64,000 nucleotides of DNA from Arthrobacter sp. FW306-2-2C-D06B (lineage in GTDB: Bacteria; Actinomycetota; Actinomycetes; Actinomycetales; Micrococcaceae): the NCBI RefSeq assembly GCF_021789175.1, contig NZ_CP084560.1, positions 3,472,001 through 3,536,000 of the forward strand, read 5' to 3'. Both the position numbers and the translations under genes were made by a program. The notes beneath the pieces are model-generated. The model made no database searches. It had not been told where the DNA came from and saw only the letters and a list, made by a program, of their open reading frames with translations. Positions 16,523 through 25,470 of this stretch are shown in pieces (position 1 is the stretch's first letter; every line of letters begins with the position of its first letter).

Positions 16523-17656
16523 TCACTCGGAGGAGGTGACCCGCGGGCCCATGTTAGGCAGTTCCTTCTGCCACAACCCCGTGACTCCGGCCGTGGTGAA
16601 TCCCAATTGCTTGTTCACTGTCAGCAGGTACCGGTTTTCGGGGGCATTCCAGGTGTAGATCACCCGGGCGTCGGGGAACTGTTCGCTGAGGCGCTGCATG
16701 TTGGCCACCTTGATGAGGAGCCCGAGCTTGTTTCCCCGGTGTTCCTGCAGGACGATCGTGTCGTCCTGGAAGACGACATCCTGGCGTTGCGCCAGGACCC
16801 CGATCGTAGTGAGCCCGACGATCCGCCCGCTCGCGAGGTGCTCGACGGCGGTGACCACCGTTCGGCGCCCCTGCGCAACGGCGGCGTCTTCCGCCTGACG
16901 CAACACACCGGCGTCGAACACCAACTGCTGCTGCTCGGCTTCCGCGGTCTCGCTGCCCTCGGACACCACTTCCCCGGCCGCGTTCTCCAGCGCGGCCACC
17001 GCTTCGAGCCACTGTTGCGGGCAACGGTCGGTCCAGTGGTGGACTCGGTAGCGGCCGGCGTTCGCGTCTTCCGCTTCGGCTTCAAGCTCAGCCACGAGCT
17101 TTGAATCCAGCGGGAGCGCACAGGAACTGAACTGTTCGATGTGCTGGAGGGTGTAGCCGGTGCGCCTGGCAAAATCGACCTCGCGGCTGGCCAAAGGAAC
17201 AAAGCCCAGGCCGCTGCCAGGCACGAGCTGGCCCTCGGCACCGCCGCGCAAGGATTCGGCGGGGTGGTTCGTGTCCACCATGATCATCGTCCGGCCCTCG
17301 CTTTTGGCGAAATGTTCGGCAGCTTCCAGAAGCTGCCGGCCGACGCCCCTGCGCTGGAATTCAGGAAGGATGTCGAGGGTGAACTCGGCCAGGTCCATGT
17401 TGTCGGCAAGCGGCAGGGCGATATCCACGGTACCGACAATGCGGCCGTCAACGCGGGCCACCAGAATGACTTGGCGTTCGTAAGGATCGCCGAGTTCGAG
17501 CAGTTTCTCCAACGGGGTGTAGGCAAGATCGTCCGTGCCCCAGATCTGCATGCGGACCCTGCGGCTGACTTCGACGGCGGCCAGAAAATCCTTGGCGTCA
17601 TCGGCGTCAAGGGAATCCGGGATCCAGAGTTGGCCGATCTCCACCGTGCTCGTCAT
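16523..17656 (-). CDS. Double-domain GNAT acetyltransferase
   Basis: A 377-residue protein with two GCN5-related N-acetyltransferase folds. The first half has the acetyl-CoA loop FQRRGVGRQLLEAAE (about residues 105-120). The second half has EHRGNKLGLLIKVAN (about 310-325) followed by the C-terminal beta-bulge NKQLGFTTAGVTGLWQK. The ATG at 17654-17656 overlaps the stop of the upstream gene (ATGA) and has AGAGGA upstream, so translation is coupled; an in-frame codon further 5' is not needed. The upstream gene encodes a paralogue with the same layout. The acceptor substrate is unknown. Two-domain GNATs include MshD, but the MshD signature is not present here. Confidence 0.82.
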   Translation of the reverse strand: MTSTVEIGQLWIPDSLDADDAKDFLAAVEVSRRVRMQIWGTDDLAYTPLEKLLELGDPYERQVILVARVDGRIVGTVDIALPLADNMDLAEFTLDILPEFQRRGVGRQLLEAAEHFAKSEGRTMIMVDTNHPAESLRGGAEGQLVPGSGLGFVPLASREVDFARRTGYTLQHIEQFSSCALPLDSKLVAELEAEAEDANAGRYRVHHWTDRCPQQWLEAVAALENAAGEVVSEGSETAEAEQQQLVFDAGVLRQAEDAAVAQGRRTVVTAVEHLASGRIVGLTTIGVLAQRQDVVFQDDTIVLQEHRGNKLGLLIKVANMQRLSEQFPDARVIYTWNAPENRYLLTVNKQLGFTTAGVTGLWQKELPNMGPRVTSSE

Positions 17657-18735
17657 TTGATCCTCTTTTGCCATTCGCCGTCGTATCCCGCCGGTTTGAA
17701 GCCGAGCTGTACGTTGATGGACAGCATATGTTCGTTTTCCTCGGCGTTAAAAGTCATGACGCGCTGGACGGCTGGGTATTCCGTTTGAACCCTGCGCAGA
17801 TTGGCCAGTTTCACGAGCATTCCCAGTCCATGGCCCCTGTGCGGCTCTGCCACCAGAGTATCGTCCTGCTCGGCCACCCAAGGTTTCGCGGAATCAAGGT
17901 AGATCACGGTGTAAGCGACGAGTTCCCCTGTCCGCCGATGTTGTGCGGCAGCCACAAGGGCCGTCTGGCCCTCGGCAAGCGTGGTGTCCTCGAGTTGCCT
18001 GACGCGGGCAGCATCCCAGGACTCTGCCTCGATCTCAAGGCCGCCCGCCGGGGTATCCGTGCTCATCCGGCCCATCAGCACGGCCATGTGGTCCACGTAT
18101 TCGCCGGGGCAACGGTTGGTCCAGGCACGGACCTCGTAGGCGGCGTCGGCCTTGGAATGGGCCGTAAGCTCCAGCCTTTGCCACTCCCCATTGTGGTCCA
18201 TGTCCAGGCTGCTGAATCTGCTGGCCTGTTCCAAGGTGTATCCATTCTTGAGGCAGAAAGCCACTCCCGGACTGTCATCGGGCACTCCCCGGGGTACCTC
18301 TCCTGCTCCCGTGGCTGCGGAGCCGATCGGGTGTTCGGTGTGTGCCTGCAGGACATGCCGGCCCTGGGCCACCGCGACACCCTCTACAGTCCGGAGCAAT
18401 GCAGTTCCGATTCCTTGCCGGCGGTGCCCCGCCAGGACATCTGCCTGGAGCCACGCAGTTTGAACGTTGTCCTTGAGCGGAACCTGGCAGGAAGCGTGCC
18501 CAACGACGCTTCCATCAACCCGGGCGAAGAAGTTTCTCGAGGCCTCGTACGGAGTATCGCGCCATCCCGCGAGCCGGGCTTGGGCCGAGGATGCCCGGTC
18601 CAGGTTTCCCCAGGTTTCCAGCACCATGGCATCCATCACGGAAGAGAGCTCCCCGAATTCCATGGCGTCCGGCCCATCCAGCGACTCCGGCAGGTGGAGC
18701 TCATGGATGCTGAAATCCGGAGGCCGGTCTGTCAT
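17653..18735 (-). CDS. Double-domain GNAT acetyltransferase, paralogue of the following gene
   Basis: A 360-residue protein with two GNAT domains, collinear with its downstream neighbour. Domain 1 carries AGHRRQGIGTALL (about residues 104-116) and domain 2 carries EPHRGHGLGMLVKLANLRR (about 298-316). Both proteins end in the motif LGFxxAGxxGxWQK, strong evidence for tandem duplication. The start ATG at 18733-18735 leads directly into MTDRPPDFSIHEL. The pair forms a two-gene operon set between rplA and rplJ, on the same strand as the ribosomal genes but after the rplA terminator in map order. The substrate is unknown; an antibiotic- or amine-acetylating role is possible but not shown. Confidence 0.8.
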   Translation of the reverse strand: MTDRPPDFSIHELHLPESLDGPDAMEFGELSSVMDAMVLETWGNLDRASSAQARLAGWRDTPYEASRNFFARVDGSVVGHASCQVPLKDNVQTAWLQADVLAGHRRQGIGTALLRTVEGVAVAQGRHVLQAHTEHPIGSAATGAGEVPRGVPDDSPGVAFCLKNGYTLEQASRFSSLDMDHNGEWQRLELTAHSKADAAYEVRAWTNRCPGEYVDHMAVLMGRMSTDTPAGGLEIEAESWDAARVRQLEDTTLAEGQTALVAAAQHRRTGELVAYTVIYLDSAKPWVAEQDDTLVAEPHRGHGLGMLVKLANLRRVQTEYPAVQRVMTFNAEENEHMLSINVQLGFKPAGYDGEWQKRIK

Positions 18736-18790
18736 GACCTCAGCCTAATCAGCGGTCGCCACGCGCGATAGGTGCCGGTTTGCATACAAC

Positions 18791-18826
18791 GAAAGGACCG
18801 CCCGGCGAATGCCGGACGGTCCTTTC
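18791..18826 (-). terminator. rplKA terminator
   Basis: A stem of GAAAGGACCG with CGGTCCTTTC (10 bp), extended inward by CCGGC/GCCGG, lies 22 bases after the rplA stop. On the minus strand it is followed by GTTGTATG. Confidence 0.8.
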
Positions 18827-18847
18827 AGGGTCAATGCTCCCGGTGGC

Positions 18848-19555
18848 TTACGCCTCGGTGAGAACCTTGGTGACGTTCGGGTCAACGGAGATGCCCGGGC
18901 CGAACGTGGTGGCGACCGTAGCCTTCTGGATGTAGCGGCCCTTGGAAGCGGACGGCTTCAGGCGAAGCACCTCTTCCAGGGCAGCTGCGTAGTTCTCGGC
19001 CAGCTTCAGTTCATCGAAGGAAACCTTGCCGATGATGAAGTGCAGGTTCGAGTGCTTGTCGACGCGGAAGTCGATCTTGCCACCCTTGATGTCGTTGACG
19101 GCCTTGGTGACGTCTGCGGTCACGGTACCGGTCTTCGGGTTCGGCATGAGGTTACGCGGGCCGAGGACCTTACCGAGACGGCCAACCTTGCCCATGAGGT
19201 CAGGGGTTGCCACTGCGGCGTCGAAGTCGGTCCAGCCGGCTGCGATCTTTTCGATCAGGTCATCGGAACCAACGAAGTCGGCGCCTGCAGCGATTGCTGC
19301 TTCGGCCTTGTCGCCCGTTGCGAAAACGAGGACGCGGGCAGTCTTACCCGTGCCGTGCGGCAGGTTGACGGTGCCGCGGACCATCTGGTCGGCCTTACGC
19401 GGGTCAACGCCCAAACGGAAAGCAACCTCAACGGTGGCGTCGAACTTGGACGGGTTGGTGTCCTTGGCGAGCTTGATGGCCTCGAACGGGGCGTAGAACT
19501 TGTCCGCCTCGATCTTGGCTACGGCTGCCTCATATGCTTTGCTGCGCTTTGCCAT
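18848..19555 (-). CDS. rplA: 50S ribosomal protein L1
   Basis: A 235-residue protein of the L1 stalk, which helps eject deacylated tRNA and commonly represses the rplK-rplA mRNA. Conserved segments are [33 protein letters not shown] and [15 protein letters not shown]. The length matches actinobacterial L1. It follows rplK by 132 bases, a gap that contains a small hairpin, and is followed by a terminator. Confidence 0.98.
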   Translation of the reverse strand: MAKRSKAYEAAVAKIEADKFYAPFEAIKLAKDTNPSKFDATVEVAFRLGVDPRKADQMVRGTVNLPHGTGKTARVLVFATGDKAEAAIAAGADFVGSDDLIEKIAAGWTDFDAAVATPDLMGKVGRLGKVLGPRNLMPNPKTGTVTADVTKAVNDIKGGKIDFRVDKHSNLHFIIGKVSFDELKLAENYAAALEEVLRLKPSASKGRYIQKATVATTFGPGISVDPNVTKVLTEA

Positions 19556-19611
19556 GCTGCTTATTCTCCTTGTGCAGTTGTGGTCTGCGGACCGCGCTGG
19601 GCCCTGCCACA

Positions 19612-19638
19612 GTTGGAAATCCGGCGTGGATCTCCAAC
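19612..19638 (-). promoter_or_regulatory. Hairpin in the rplK-rplA spacer
   Basis: An 11-bp stem with one mismatch (GTTGGAAATCC against GGATCTCCAAC) and a 5-nt loop lies between rplK and rplA, about 57 bases upstream of the rplA start. It lacks a U-tract on the minus strand, so it looks less like a terminator than an mRNA structure. An L1-binding site is conceivable but unproven. Confidence 0.3.
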
Positions 19639-19687
19639 ATTTTCAATATTTCAGTGGTGCCGGTTTCCCGGCGGTTGAAGGCTGGTA

Positions 19688-20119
19688 TCAGCCTTCGACG
19701 GTGATGCCCATGGAGCGTGCGGTGCCGGCGATGATCTTGGCAGCGCCCTCAAGGCTGGTGGCGTTGAGGTCTTCCATCTTGGTGGTGGCGATCTCGTTCA
19801 CCTGTGCCTGGGTCAGCTTGGCAACCTTGACGGTGTGCGGCGTGGCCGAACCCTTTGCAACGCCTGCAGCCTTCTTGATGAGCTCTGCAGCCGGCGGGGT
19901 CTTGGTGATGAAGGTGAAGGAGCGGTCTTCGTAGACCGTGATTTCAACCGGGATAACGTTTCCGCGCTGGGCTTCCGTTGCAGCGTTGTACGCCTTGCAG
20001 AATTCCATGATGTTGACACCGTGCTGGCCAAGCGCAGGACCGATCGGCGGGGCCGGGTTGGCGGCACCTGCCTGGATCTGCAGCTTGATGAGGCCGGTGA
20101 CCTTCTTCTTGGGAGCCAA
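19688..20119 (-). CDS. rplK: 50S ribosomal protein L11
   Basis: A 143-residue protein of the GTPase-associated centre that binds the thiostrepton loop of 23S rRNA. It reads (fM)[36 protein letters not shown], with the proline-rich hinge typical of L11. The start is taken as TTG at 20117-20119 because GAAGGA lies six bases upstream and the family begins APKKK; another in-frame TTG six codons earlier overlaps the ribosome-binding site. It follows nusG by 129 bases. Confidence 0.97.
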
Positions 20120-20248
20120 TGTAGGTCCTTCTCTCAATAACTTCCTAGGACACAGGAGCGTGCCTCAGGTTTATGGCCGCCATGGCAAGGCGACCGACCG
20201 CTCCGTGGCTGCTAAGCGGGCAACCGCGGGGCGAAATTCTTGGATCAA

Positions 20249-21079
20249 CTAGATCTTGGTGACCTGGTTGAATGCGAGCGTAACCGGGGTTTCGCGTTCG
20301 AAGATCGACACCAGGACCACAAGCGTCTGGGAATCCATCTTGATCTCGGAGATCGTGGCGGGAAGGGTCTCGAACGGACCTTCCTTGACGATGACGGACT
20401 CTCCGACCTCGAAGTCGATGTCGACGGGCGTCTGGTGCTGCTTGTTGACCGGCTTGCCCTTTTCGGCCTGCTGCTCTTCGAAGACCGGAGCCAGCATGGA
20501 GAAGACCTCATCGAGGCGAAGCGGAACGGGGTTGTGTGCGTTGCCCACGAAGCCGGTGACACCCGGGGTGTGGCGGACGGCGCCCCAGGATGCGTCGGTC
20601 AGGTCCATACGGACGAGGACGTAACCCGGAATGCGTACGCGGTTGATGATCTTGCGCTGGGCGTTCTTGATCTCAACGACTTCCTCCATGGGCACCTGGA
20701 TTTCGAAGATGTAATCTTCCATGTCCAGAGTCTGGATGCGGGTCTCAAGGTTGGCCTTGACGCGGTTTTCGTAGCCGGCGTAGGAGTGAATGACGTACCA
20801 GTCACCTTCCTGGCGGCGAAGCTTGGCCTTGAACTCCTCAGCGGGGTCGGCGGGCGCTACAGCTGCAGCGGCGGCCAGGGCGTCGGCGTCGTCGGCAGAC
20901 TCGTCCTCAGCGGACTCGCCGTCGGCGTCGGACTCCTGGTCGGCGTCGTCGACGTCGGCAGTTTCGGGCGCAGCAGAATCGACCTCGGATCCTTCCACGG
21001 CGTCAGCCGTGGCGTGGGCCGTGCTTTCAGCGGGCCCATCCAGCTCAGTCTCAGTTACCTCGAGCTCCTGCTCAGACAC
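20249..21079 (-). CDS. nusG: Transcription termination/antitermination protein NusG
   Basis: This RNA polymerase-binding factor couples transcription to translation and modulates pausing and Rho. The NGN domain starts at [19 protein letters not shown] and the KOW domain is at the C-terminus ([22 protein letters not shown]). It carries an acidic, Ala/Asp/Glu-rich N-terminal extension of about 85 residues, as is usual in actinobacteria but absent from E. coli NusG. I chose the GTG start at 21077-21079, which has GCAGGAGA upstream and gives 276 residues. An ATG ten codons further 5' lacks a Shine-Dalgarno. It lies between secE and rplK, the standard order. Confidence 0.95.
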   Translation of the reverse strand: MSEQELEVTETELDGPAESTAHATADAVEGSEVDSAAPETADVDDADQESDADGESAEDESADDADALAAAAAVAPADPAEEFKAKLRRQEGDWYVIHSYAGYENRVKANLETRIQTLDMEDYIFEIQVPMEEVVEIKNAQRKIINRVRIPGYVLVRMDLTDASWGAVRHTPGVTGFVGNAHNPVPLRLDEVFSMLAPVFEEQQAEKGKPVNKQHQTPVDIDFEVGESVIVKEGPFETLPATISEIKMDSQTLVVLVSIFERETPVTLAFNQVTKI

Positions 21080-21193
21080 TTGGTCTCCTGCTTCCTCATT
21101 GCCTAACATGCCTATTTAAATGGCTCAATTCCGCAAACCCTGCGAAATCCCTTGATTTTCCGGGGATTCCACGCGGTTTGCGGAGCGATCCGC

Positions 21194-21475
21194 TTAGTGG
21201 TTCGTGGTGCCAGTAGCGCCGAAAACCCATTTGATTCCCGTACCGAAAGCCAGGTCCAGGATGGTGACGACCAGCATCATGATGGCCACGAACACCAGCA
21301 CCACGACTGTGTAGTTGACCAGTTCCTTACGGGTGGGGGCAACTACCTTCTTGAGCTCACCAATTACCTGGCGAACAAAAAGAGCAATTCGAGCGAAGAG
21401 GCCGGAATCGGACTTCTTGGCAGGGCGGCCCTTCGAGCTGCTCGCAGCTGTTTCGGTCACCTGATCCTCACTCAT
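21194..21475 (-). CDS. secE: Preprotein translocase subunit SecE
   Basis: A 93-residue SecYEG component with a hydrophilic, lysine-rich N-terminus (about 30 residues), the conserved amphipathic helix FVRQVIGELKKVVAPTRKELVNYT, and one transmembrane helix (VVVLVFVAIMMLVVTILDL). The single-helix form is typical outside the Enterobacteria. It lies between tRNA-Trp and nusG. Confidence 0.96.
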   Translation of the reverse strand: MSEDQVTETAASSSKGRPAKKSDSGLFARIALFVRQVIGELKKVVAPTRKELVNYTVVVLVFVAIMMLVVTILDLAFGTGIKWVFGATGTTNH

Positions 21476-21556
21476 CTATGCAAACGTCGTTGACCCGACT
21501 CTGATCAGAGTCATGGTTGCTGCGCTTGTTCCGGGCAAAACCCGGAACAGCTTGCG

Positions 21557-21629
21557 CAGGGCAGACAGGACTCGAACCTGCAACCTGCGGTTTTGGAGAC
21601 CGCTGCGCTACCAATTGCGCCACTACCCT
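21557..21629 (-). tRNA. tRNA-Trp (anticodon CCA)
   Basis: On the minus strand a 73-base cloverleaf is seen. The acceptor stem AGGGTAG pairs with CTGCCCT (one G-U pair), the D arm is GGCGCAATTGGTAGCGC, the anticodon loop is TCTCCAAA with anticodon CCA, and the T arm GCAGGTTCGAGTCCTGT is standard. CCA is not encoded. The position upstream of secE is the conserved actinobacterial arrangement. Confidence 0.95.
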
Positions 21630-21953
21630 ATGGAACGAATCCATATTTCGGCCGCACTCCATCCAAGCCAAGGAATCCAGAAGAACACGAGATTCCGGAG
21701 CCTATCTGGGGCGCGAACCATTGTGATGTTTTTCAACACCGGTGAACCAGTCTACGCAACAACGTCGCGATAGTCGAACCGGGCCATTCCCGGAGCGTTC
21801 AGGCCGTCCCGCTCGTGTGATCAGCGCTCGGTTGTTCAACCTGCACTGTCACTTTCCCGGGGTTAGCCCGATAGCTCCGCAGAACAGCATAAAGTAGATT
21901 TCGTCGAATCCCACCATCCAGCCCATGAGCTGCCCGCGAAGAACGGTGCTTTA
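21630..21953. other. tRNA-Trp/aminotransferase divergent spacer (324 bases)
   Basis: This spacer must hold the tRNA-Trp/secE promoter (minus strand) and the aminotransferase promoter (plus strand). I see no gene, no strong hairpin and no convincing -35/-10 pair; an AT-rich patch (CATAAAGTAG, near 21890) is the best -10 candidate for the plus-strand gene. Confidence 0.4.
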
Positions 21954-23183
21954 ATGTCTGCCGGAATACCAGCCGCCCGCATTTCACAGCGAATTTCCGC
22001 CATCGCCGAATCCGCCACCCTTGCCGTTGACGCCAAGGCCAAGGCGCTCAAGGCAGCGGGTCGCCCTGTGATTGGCTTTGGCGCCGGGGAGCCCGACTTC
22101 CCGACCCCCGACTACATCGTCAAGGCCGCCGTCGAGGCCGCCAGCCAGCCGAAGTACCACCGCTACTCCCCTGCCGCCGGCCTGCCGGAGCTGAAGCAGG
22201 CTATCGCGGACAAGACGTTCCGCGACTCGGGCTACAAGGTAGATGCATCCCAGGTGATGGTTACCAATGGCGGCAAGCAGGCCGTCTACAACACGTTCGC
22301 CACCCTGGTTGATCCGGGCGACGAAGTAATCATTCCCACGCCTTTCTGGACCACCTACCCGGAGGCAATCCGCCTCGCCGGAGGCGTTCCCGTCGAGGTC
22401 TTCGCCGGCCCGGAACAGGGGTACCTGGTCACCGTGGAACAGCTCGAGGCCGCGGTTACCGACAAGACGAAGATCCTGCTTTTCGTTTCCCCGTCCAATC
22501 CGACCGGCGCCGTCTACAGCGCCGAACAGGTGGCGGAGATCGGAAAATGGGCAGCAGCGAAGGGCCTCTGGGTAGTCACCGACGAGATCTATGAGCACCT
22601 GACGTACGACGGCGTCCCCTTCACCTCGATTGCCACCGCCGCCCCCGAACTCGGCGACAAGGTGGTCATCCTCAACGGTGTCGCCAAGACCTACGCCATG
22701 ACCGGATGGCGGGTCGGATGGATGATCGGTCCGGCCGACGTCATCAAGGCCGCTACCAACCTCCAGTCGCACGCGACGTCGAACGTTTCCAACATCATGC
22801 AGATCGCTGCGCTGGCCGCAGTCTCGGGTCCGCTGACCGCCGTCGACGAAATGAAGGTCGCCTTCGACCGCCGCCGCAAGGCGATCGTCGCCGGACTGAA
22901 CGCGATCGAGGGTGTGGAATGCCCGACGCCGACCGGCGCCTTCTACGTGTACGCCGACGTCCGCGGACTGCTGGGCAAGGAATTCCCGACGGCGAACGGT
23001 CCCGTCCGTCCGTCAACGTCCGCTGAGCTTGCCTCACTGATCCTCGACGAGGTCGAGGTCGCCATCGTTCCGGGCGAGGCCTTCGGCCCCTCCGGTTTCG
23101 TGCGCCTCTCGTACGCTTTGGGCGACGACGACCTCGCCGAAGGCGTTCGACGCCTCCAGGAATTCCTCGGTCAGGCCAAGTAG
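21954..23183 (+). CDS. Class I pyridoxal-phosphate aminotransferase (aspartate aminotransferase type)
   Basis: A 409-residue fold-type I aminotransferase, predicted to transfer the amino group of aspartate (or a related amino acid) to 2-oxoglutarate. The substrate-binding loop [13 protein letters not shown] (residues 40-52), [11 protein letters not shown] near 104, [11 protein letters not shown] at 179-189 and the PLP Schiff-base lysine Lys245 in [16 protein letters not shown] mark the 1-gamma subgroup. The start ATG is at 21954; only a weak Shine-Dalgarno precedes it. The gene is monocistronic and convergent with a response regulator across a repeat array. Specificity between aspartate, alanine-forming or prephenate/aromatic substrates cannot be settled from sequence. 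Confidence 0.85.
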   Translation: MSAGIPAARISQRISAIAESATLAVDAKAKALKAAGRPVIGFGAGEPDFPTPDYIVKAAVEAASQPKYHRYSPAAGLPELKQAIADKTFRDSGYKVDASQVMVTNGGKQAVYNTFATLVDPGDEVIIPTPFWTTYPEAIRLAGGVPVEVFAGPEQGYLVTVEQLEAAVTDKTKILLFVSPSNPTGAVYSAEQVAEIGKWAAAKGLWVVTDEIYEHLTYDGVPFTSIATAAPELGDKVVILNGVAKTYAMTGWRVGWMIGPADVIKAATNLQSHATSNVSNIMQIAALAAVSGPLTAVDEMKVAFDRRRKAIVAGLNAIEGVECPTPTGAFYVYADVRGLLGKEFPTANGPVRPSTSAELASLILDEVEVAIVPGEAFGPSGFVRLSYALGDDDLAEGVRRLQEFLGQAK

Positions 23184-23200
23184 CCCTTCCCGCCTCCACA

Positions 23201-23302
23201 AACGCCCGTTCACCTTGGGTATAGGTGAGCGGGCGTTGGGGTTTAAGCCCCCTATAGGTGAGCGGGCGTTTGGGTTTAAGCCCCTAAAGGTGAGCGGGCG
23301 TC
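23201..23302. repeat. Periodic GTGAGCGGGCGT repeat array (one forward, three inverted copies)
   Basis: Copies of AGGTGAGCGGGCGTT start at 23223, 23256 and 23288 (spacing 33 and 32). An opposite-orientation copy AACGCCCGTTCACCT is at 23201-23215. The spacers contain a small palindrome GGGGTTTAAGCCCC. The array fills the 117-base gap between the convergent aminotransferase and response regulator, and the last copy runs into the regulator's stop codon. It is the same family as the array at 51202-51392. Confidence 0.9.
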
Positions 23303-23972
23303 AGAGGAGGCGGCGCTCGGCGGCCCACTTGGTCAGTTCGTGGCGACTGGAGAGCTGGAGCTTGCGGAGCACCGCGGAGACATGGGTTTCCACGGTCTTG
23401 ATGGAAATGAACAGTTCCTTGGCCACCTCCTTGTAGCTGTAGCCCCGGGCGATGAGGCGCATGACTTCCAGTTCCCTCGCGGAGAGACGATCGAGTTCGT
23501 CGTCGGCGATCTCGGCCGGGGAGGTTCCAAACGCGTCCAGGACAAAACCGGCCAGTCTCGGCGAGAAGACGGCGTCCCCGTCGGCCACGCGGATCACGGC
23601 ATCGGAGATCTCGGGGCCGGAAATGGTCTTGGTGACATAGCCCCGGGCTCCGGCGCGAATGACGGCCACGACGTCCTCGGCGGCATCGGAGACGCTCAAT
23701 GCCAGGAAGCTCGTGCTCCCACGCAACGGAGCGGATGCGCTGATGACCTCCCGACCGCCACCGCCAAGGCCGCCAGGCAGGTGGACGTCGAGCAACACCA
23801 CTTCCGGGTGAACCTCGGCAATCACGGCGATAGCTTGCTCCACTGTTCCGGCTTCGCCGACGACGTCGATCCTGGAATCGAGGTCGGCCTTCAGCCCGGA
23901 CCGGAAAATGGCGTGATCGTCCACGATCACCACACGAACCTTCCGCGCTACTTGCTCTGATAGGGCGTTCAT
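23301..23972 (-). CDS. NarL/LuxR-family response regulator (EsrR-like)
   Basis: A 223-residue two-component regulator. The receiver domain has the acidic pair Asp19-Asp20 in VIVDDH and the phospho-acceptor Asp62 in VVLLDVHLPGG. It carries a short glycine insertion (GGLGGGG) right after the acceptor loop. The C-terminal LuxR-type helix-turn-helix (LSARELEVMRLIARGYS, VETHVSAVLRKL) occupies about residues 155-215. Its start overlaps the stop of the histidine kinase (ATGA), so the two are coupled. With the kinase and the divergent PspC genes it forms an envelope-stress-type module. Its DNA targets are unknown; the divergent 25346-25470 region is the obvious candidate. Confidence 0.9.
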   Translation of the reverse strand: MNALSEQVARKVRVVIVDDHAIFRSGLKADLDSRIDVVGEAGTVEQAIAVIAEVHPEVVLLDVHLPGGLGGGGREVISASAPLRGSTSFLALSVSDAAEDVVAVIRAGARGYVTKTISGPEISDAVIRVADGDAVFSPRLAGFVLDAFGTSPAEIADDELDRLSARELEVMRLIARGYSYKEVAKELFISIKTVETHVSAVLRKLQLSSRHELTKWAAERRLL

Positions 23973-25345
23973 GCTTTGGCTTCTCCGTTTCGGTTCTCTG
24001 CTTTGTCGGCGTTCTCGACGGGCAGCTTCAGGCGGACTTCGGTGCCCTCGGAGCTACTGCTGATGACCGCAGTACCGCCGTGGCGCTTCATCCGTCCGAT
24101 GATTGATTCCTTGACTCCGAGCCGGTCTTCCGGGACGGCATCCGGATCAAAGCCTGGTCCGCGGTCCCTGACGAAAACCTCGCTGCCCGTGTCCGAGCTC
24201 TCGAGATAGACGGACACGGCGCCGCCGCCGTGCCTGGCGGCATTGTGCATGGCTTCACGGGCCGCCAGGACGAGGGCTTCGTGCCTGTCCGTCATGGGTG
24301 CGTCTCCGACGCTGACGACGTCGACCGGGTGTCCGTGGGCGTCCTCGACCTCGGCTGCGGCCGCGGCAATCCGCTCCGCGAGGAGTCCCGCATCCTTGGC
24401 GGCGTCCCGGTACAGCCAGGTGCGCAGTTCACGCTCCTGGGCACGGGCGAGGCGGACCACGTCCTGTTCGGAGCCGGCGCGGCGCTGGATCAGGGCGAGC
24501 GTCTGCAGCACCGAGTCGTGCAGGTGGGCGGCAATCTCGGCTCGCTCCGTCTCGCGGACCCGCGCTGCCCGCTCAGTTTCAAGGTCCTTCCAGAACTTGA
24601 GGCCCCACGGCAGAAGCACGAGGGCGACGCCGCCCAGGACCGCAATGGAAGCGAGCAGCGCGAGCCAGGTCTGCTCCCATGAGCCGGAACCGGACACCAT
24701 GACCAACACACCGGCAACCACCAGGGCCAGGCCTGCAGCAAGGCGGACCCAGCCGCCGGCTTGGTCCGCCTTGGTCTTGTCCACCAGTCCTGCCCGACGC
24801 GTCTCATCCAGCTGCATCCACGCGATCGCCGCTCCGCCGAGTATCGCCGCCGCCGGAATCAGCGTGCCGAGAGGAACCTCGACGCCGAACTGCCGTGCGA
24901 TGAGGATGGCGGCCACCAGAAGCAGGCCGGCTCCCAGGAGGATCTCTTTCCCGTACTGGATGCGCCGAATCCTGAACCAGGAGGCGAAGACGGGAGCGGG
25001 GGCGGACAGCGGTAGCGGCTGCGCTCCGCCGTCGGGCGCTGTTAGGTCGGGAGGCATGCTCATGGATGGAGGGAGGCTCACCGAGGGAGGTAGGCTCACC
25101 GAGGGAGCAATGGGCGACGCCGGCCGGCGGCTATTGCGGCGGGCGCTTTCGTCGGCGGTGGGCACCATGACCCAGAGCCAGGCGTAGAAGGCCAGGCCCG
25201 CGCCGCCTGCGAATGAGGCAAGGACCATGCCGAGCCGGATGTACTTCACAGGCCAGCCAAGGTGGTCCGCCAGGCCGCTGCACACGCCGGCAATCATCCG
25301 GTCGCTCCTCCGGACCAGGGGCGGGCGTTGCAAGGCGGTTGTCAT
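23969..25345 (-). CDS. PspC-domain sensor histidine kinase (EsrS-like)
   Basis: A 458-residue membrane sensor. An N-terminal PspC domain (RRSDRMIAGVCSGLADHLGW, then a helix AFYAWLWVMVPT) is followed by a Pro/Ser-rich linker. Four further hydrophobic helices lie between about residues 125 and 255. The HisKA_3 dimerisation motif IAAHLHDSVLQTLAL holds the phospho-accepting histidine, and the HATPase domain shows AAREAMHNAARHGG and DRGPGFDPDAVPEDRLG. The linker has a short repeat (SLPPSVSLPPSMSMPP). I chose ATG 25343-25345; an in-frame TTG lies four codons earlier. PspC-kinase fusions with a NarL partner and divergent PspC membrane protein match EsrS of the Corynebacterium EsrISR system. Confidence 0.88.
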   Translation of the reverse strand: MTTALQRPPLVRRSDRMIAGVCSGLADHLGWPVKYIRLGMVLASFAGGAGLAFYAWLWVMVPTADESARRNSRRPASPIAPSVSLPPSVSLPPSMSMPPDLTAPDGGAQPLPLSAPAPVFASWFRIRRIQYGKEILLGAGLLLVAAILIARQFGVEVPLGTLIPAAAILGGAAIAWMQLDETRRAGLVDKTKADQAGGWVRLAAGLALVVAGVLVMVSGSGSWEQTWLALLASIAVLGGVALVLLPWGLKFWKDLETERAARVRETERAEIAAHLHDSVLQTLALIQRRAGSEQDVVRLARAQERELRTWLYRDAAKDAGLLAERIAAAAAEVEDAHGHPVDVVSVGDAPMTDRHEALVLAAREAMHNAARHGGGAVSVYLESSDTGSEVFVRDRGPGFDPDAVPEDRLGVKESIIGRMKRHGGTAVISSSSEGTEVRLKLPVENADKAENRNGEAKA

Positions 25346-25470
25346 GGATCCATCCAAACACGTATCAGGGCCTCCGGCGCTCGAAGCTAGGGCATCTCAG
25401 GGGAGCACTCAGGGAACGTTCAGGGTATCCCCCAATAGAGGGCGGCTTCGCCAGGCGGCAAGATCGAAGT

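Noticed and set aside
16523..18735. Second mycothiol synthase genes
   Set aside because: The two-domain GNAT layout is shared, but the HHPEQG and WFDPAGF signatures of MshD are absent and a genuine mshD is at 36974.
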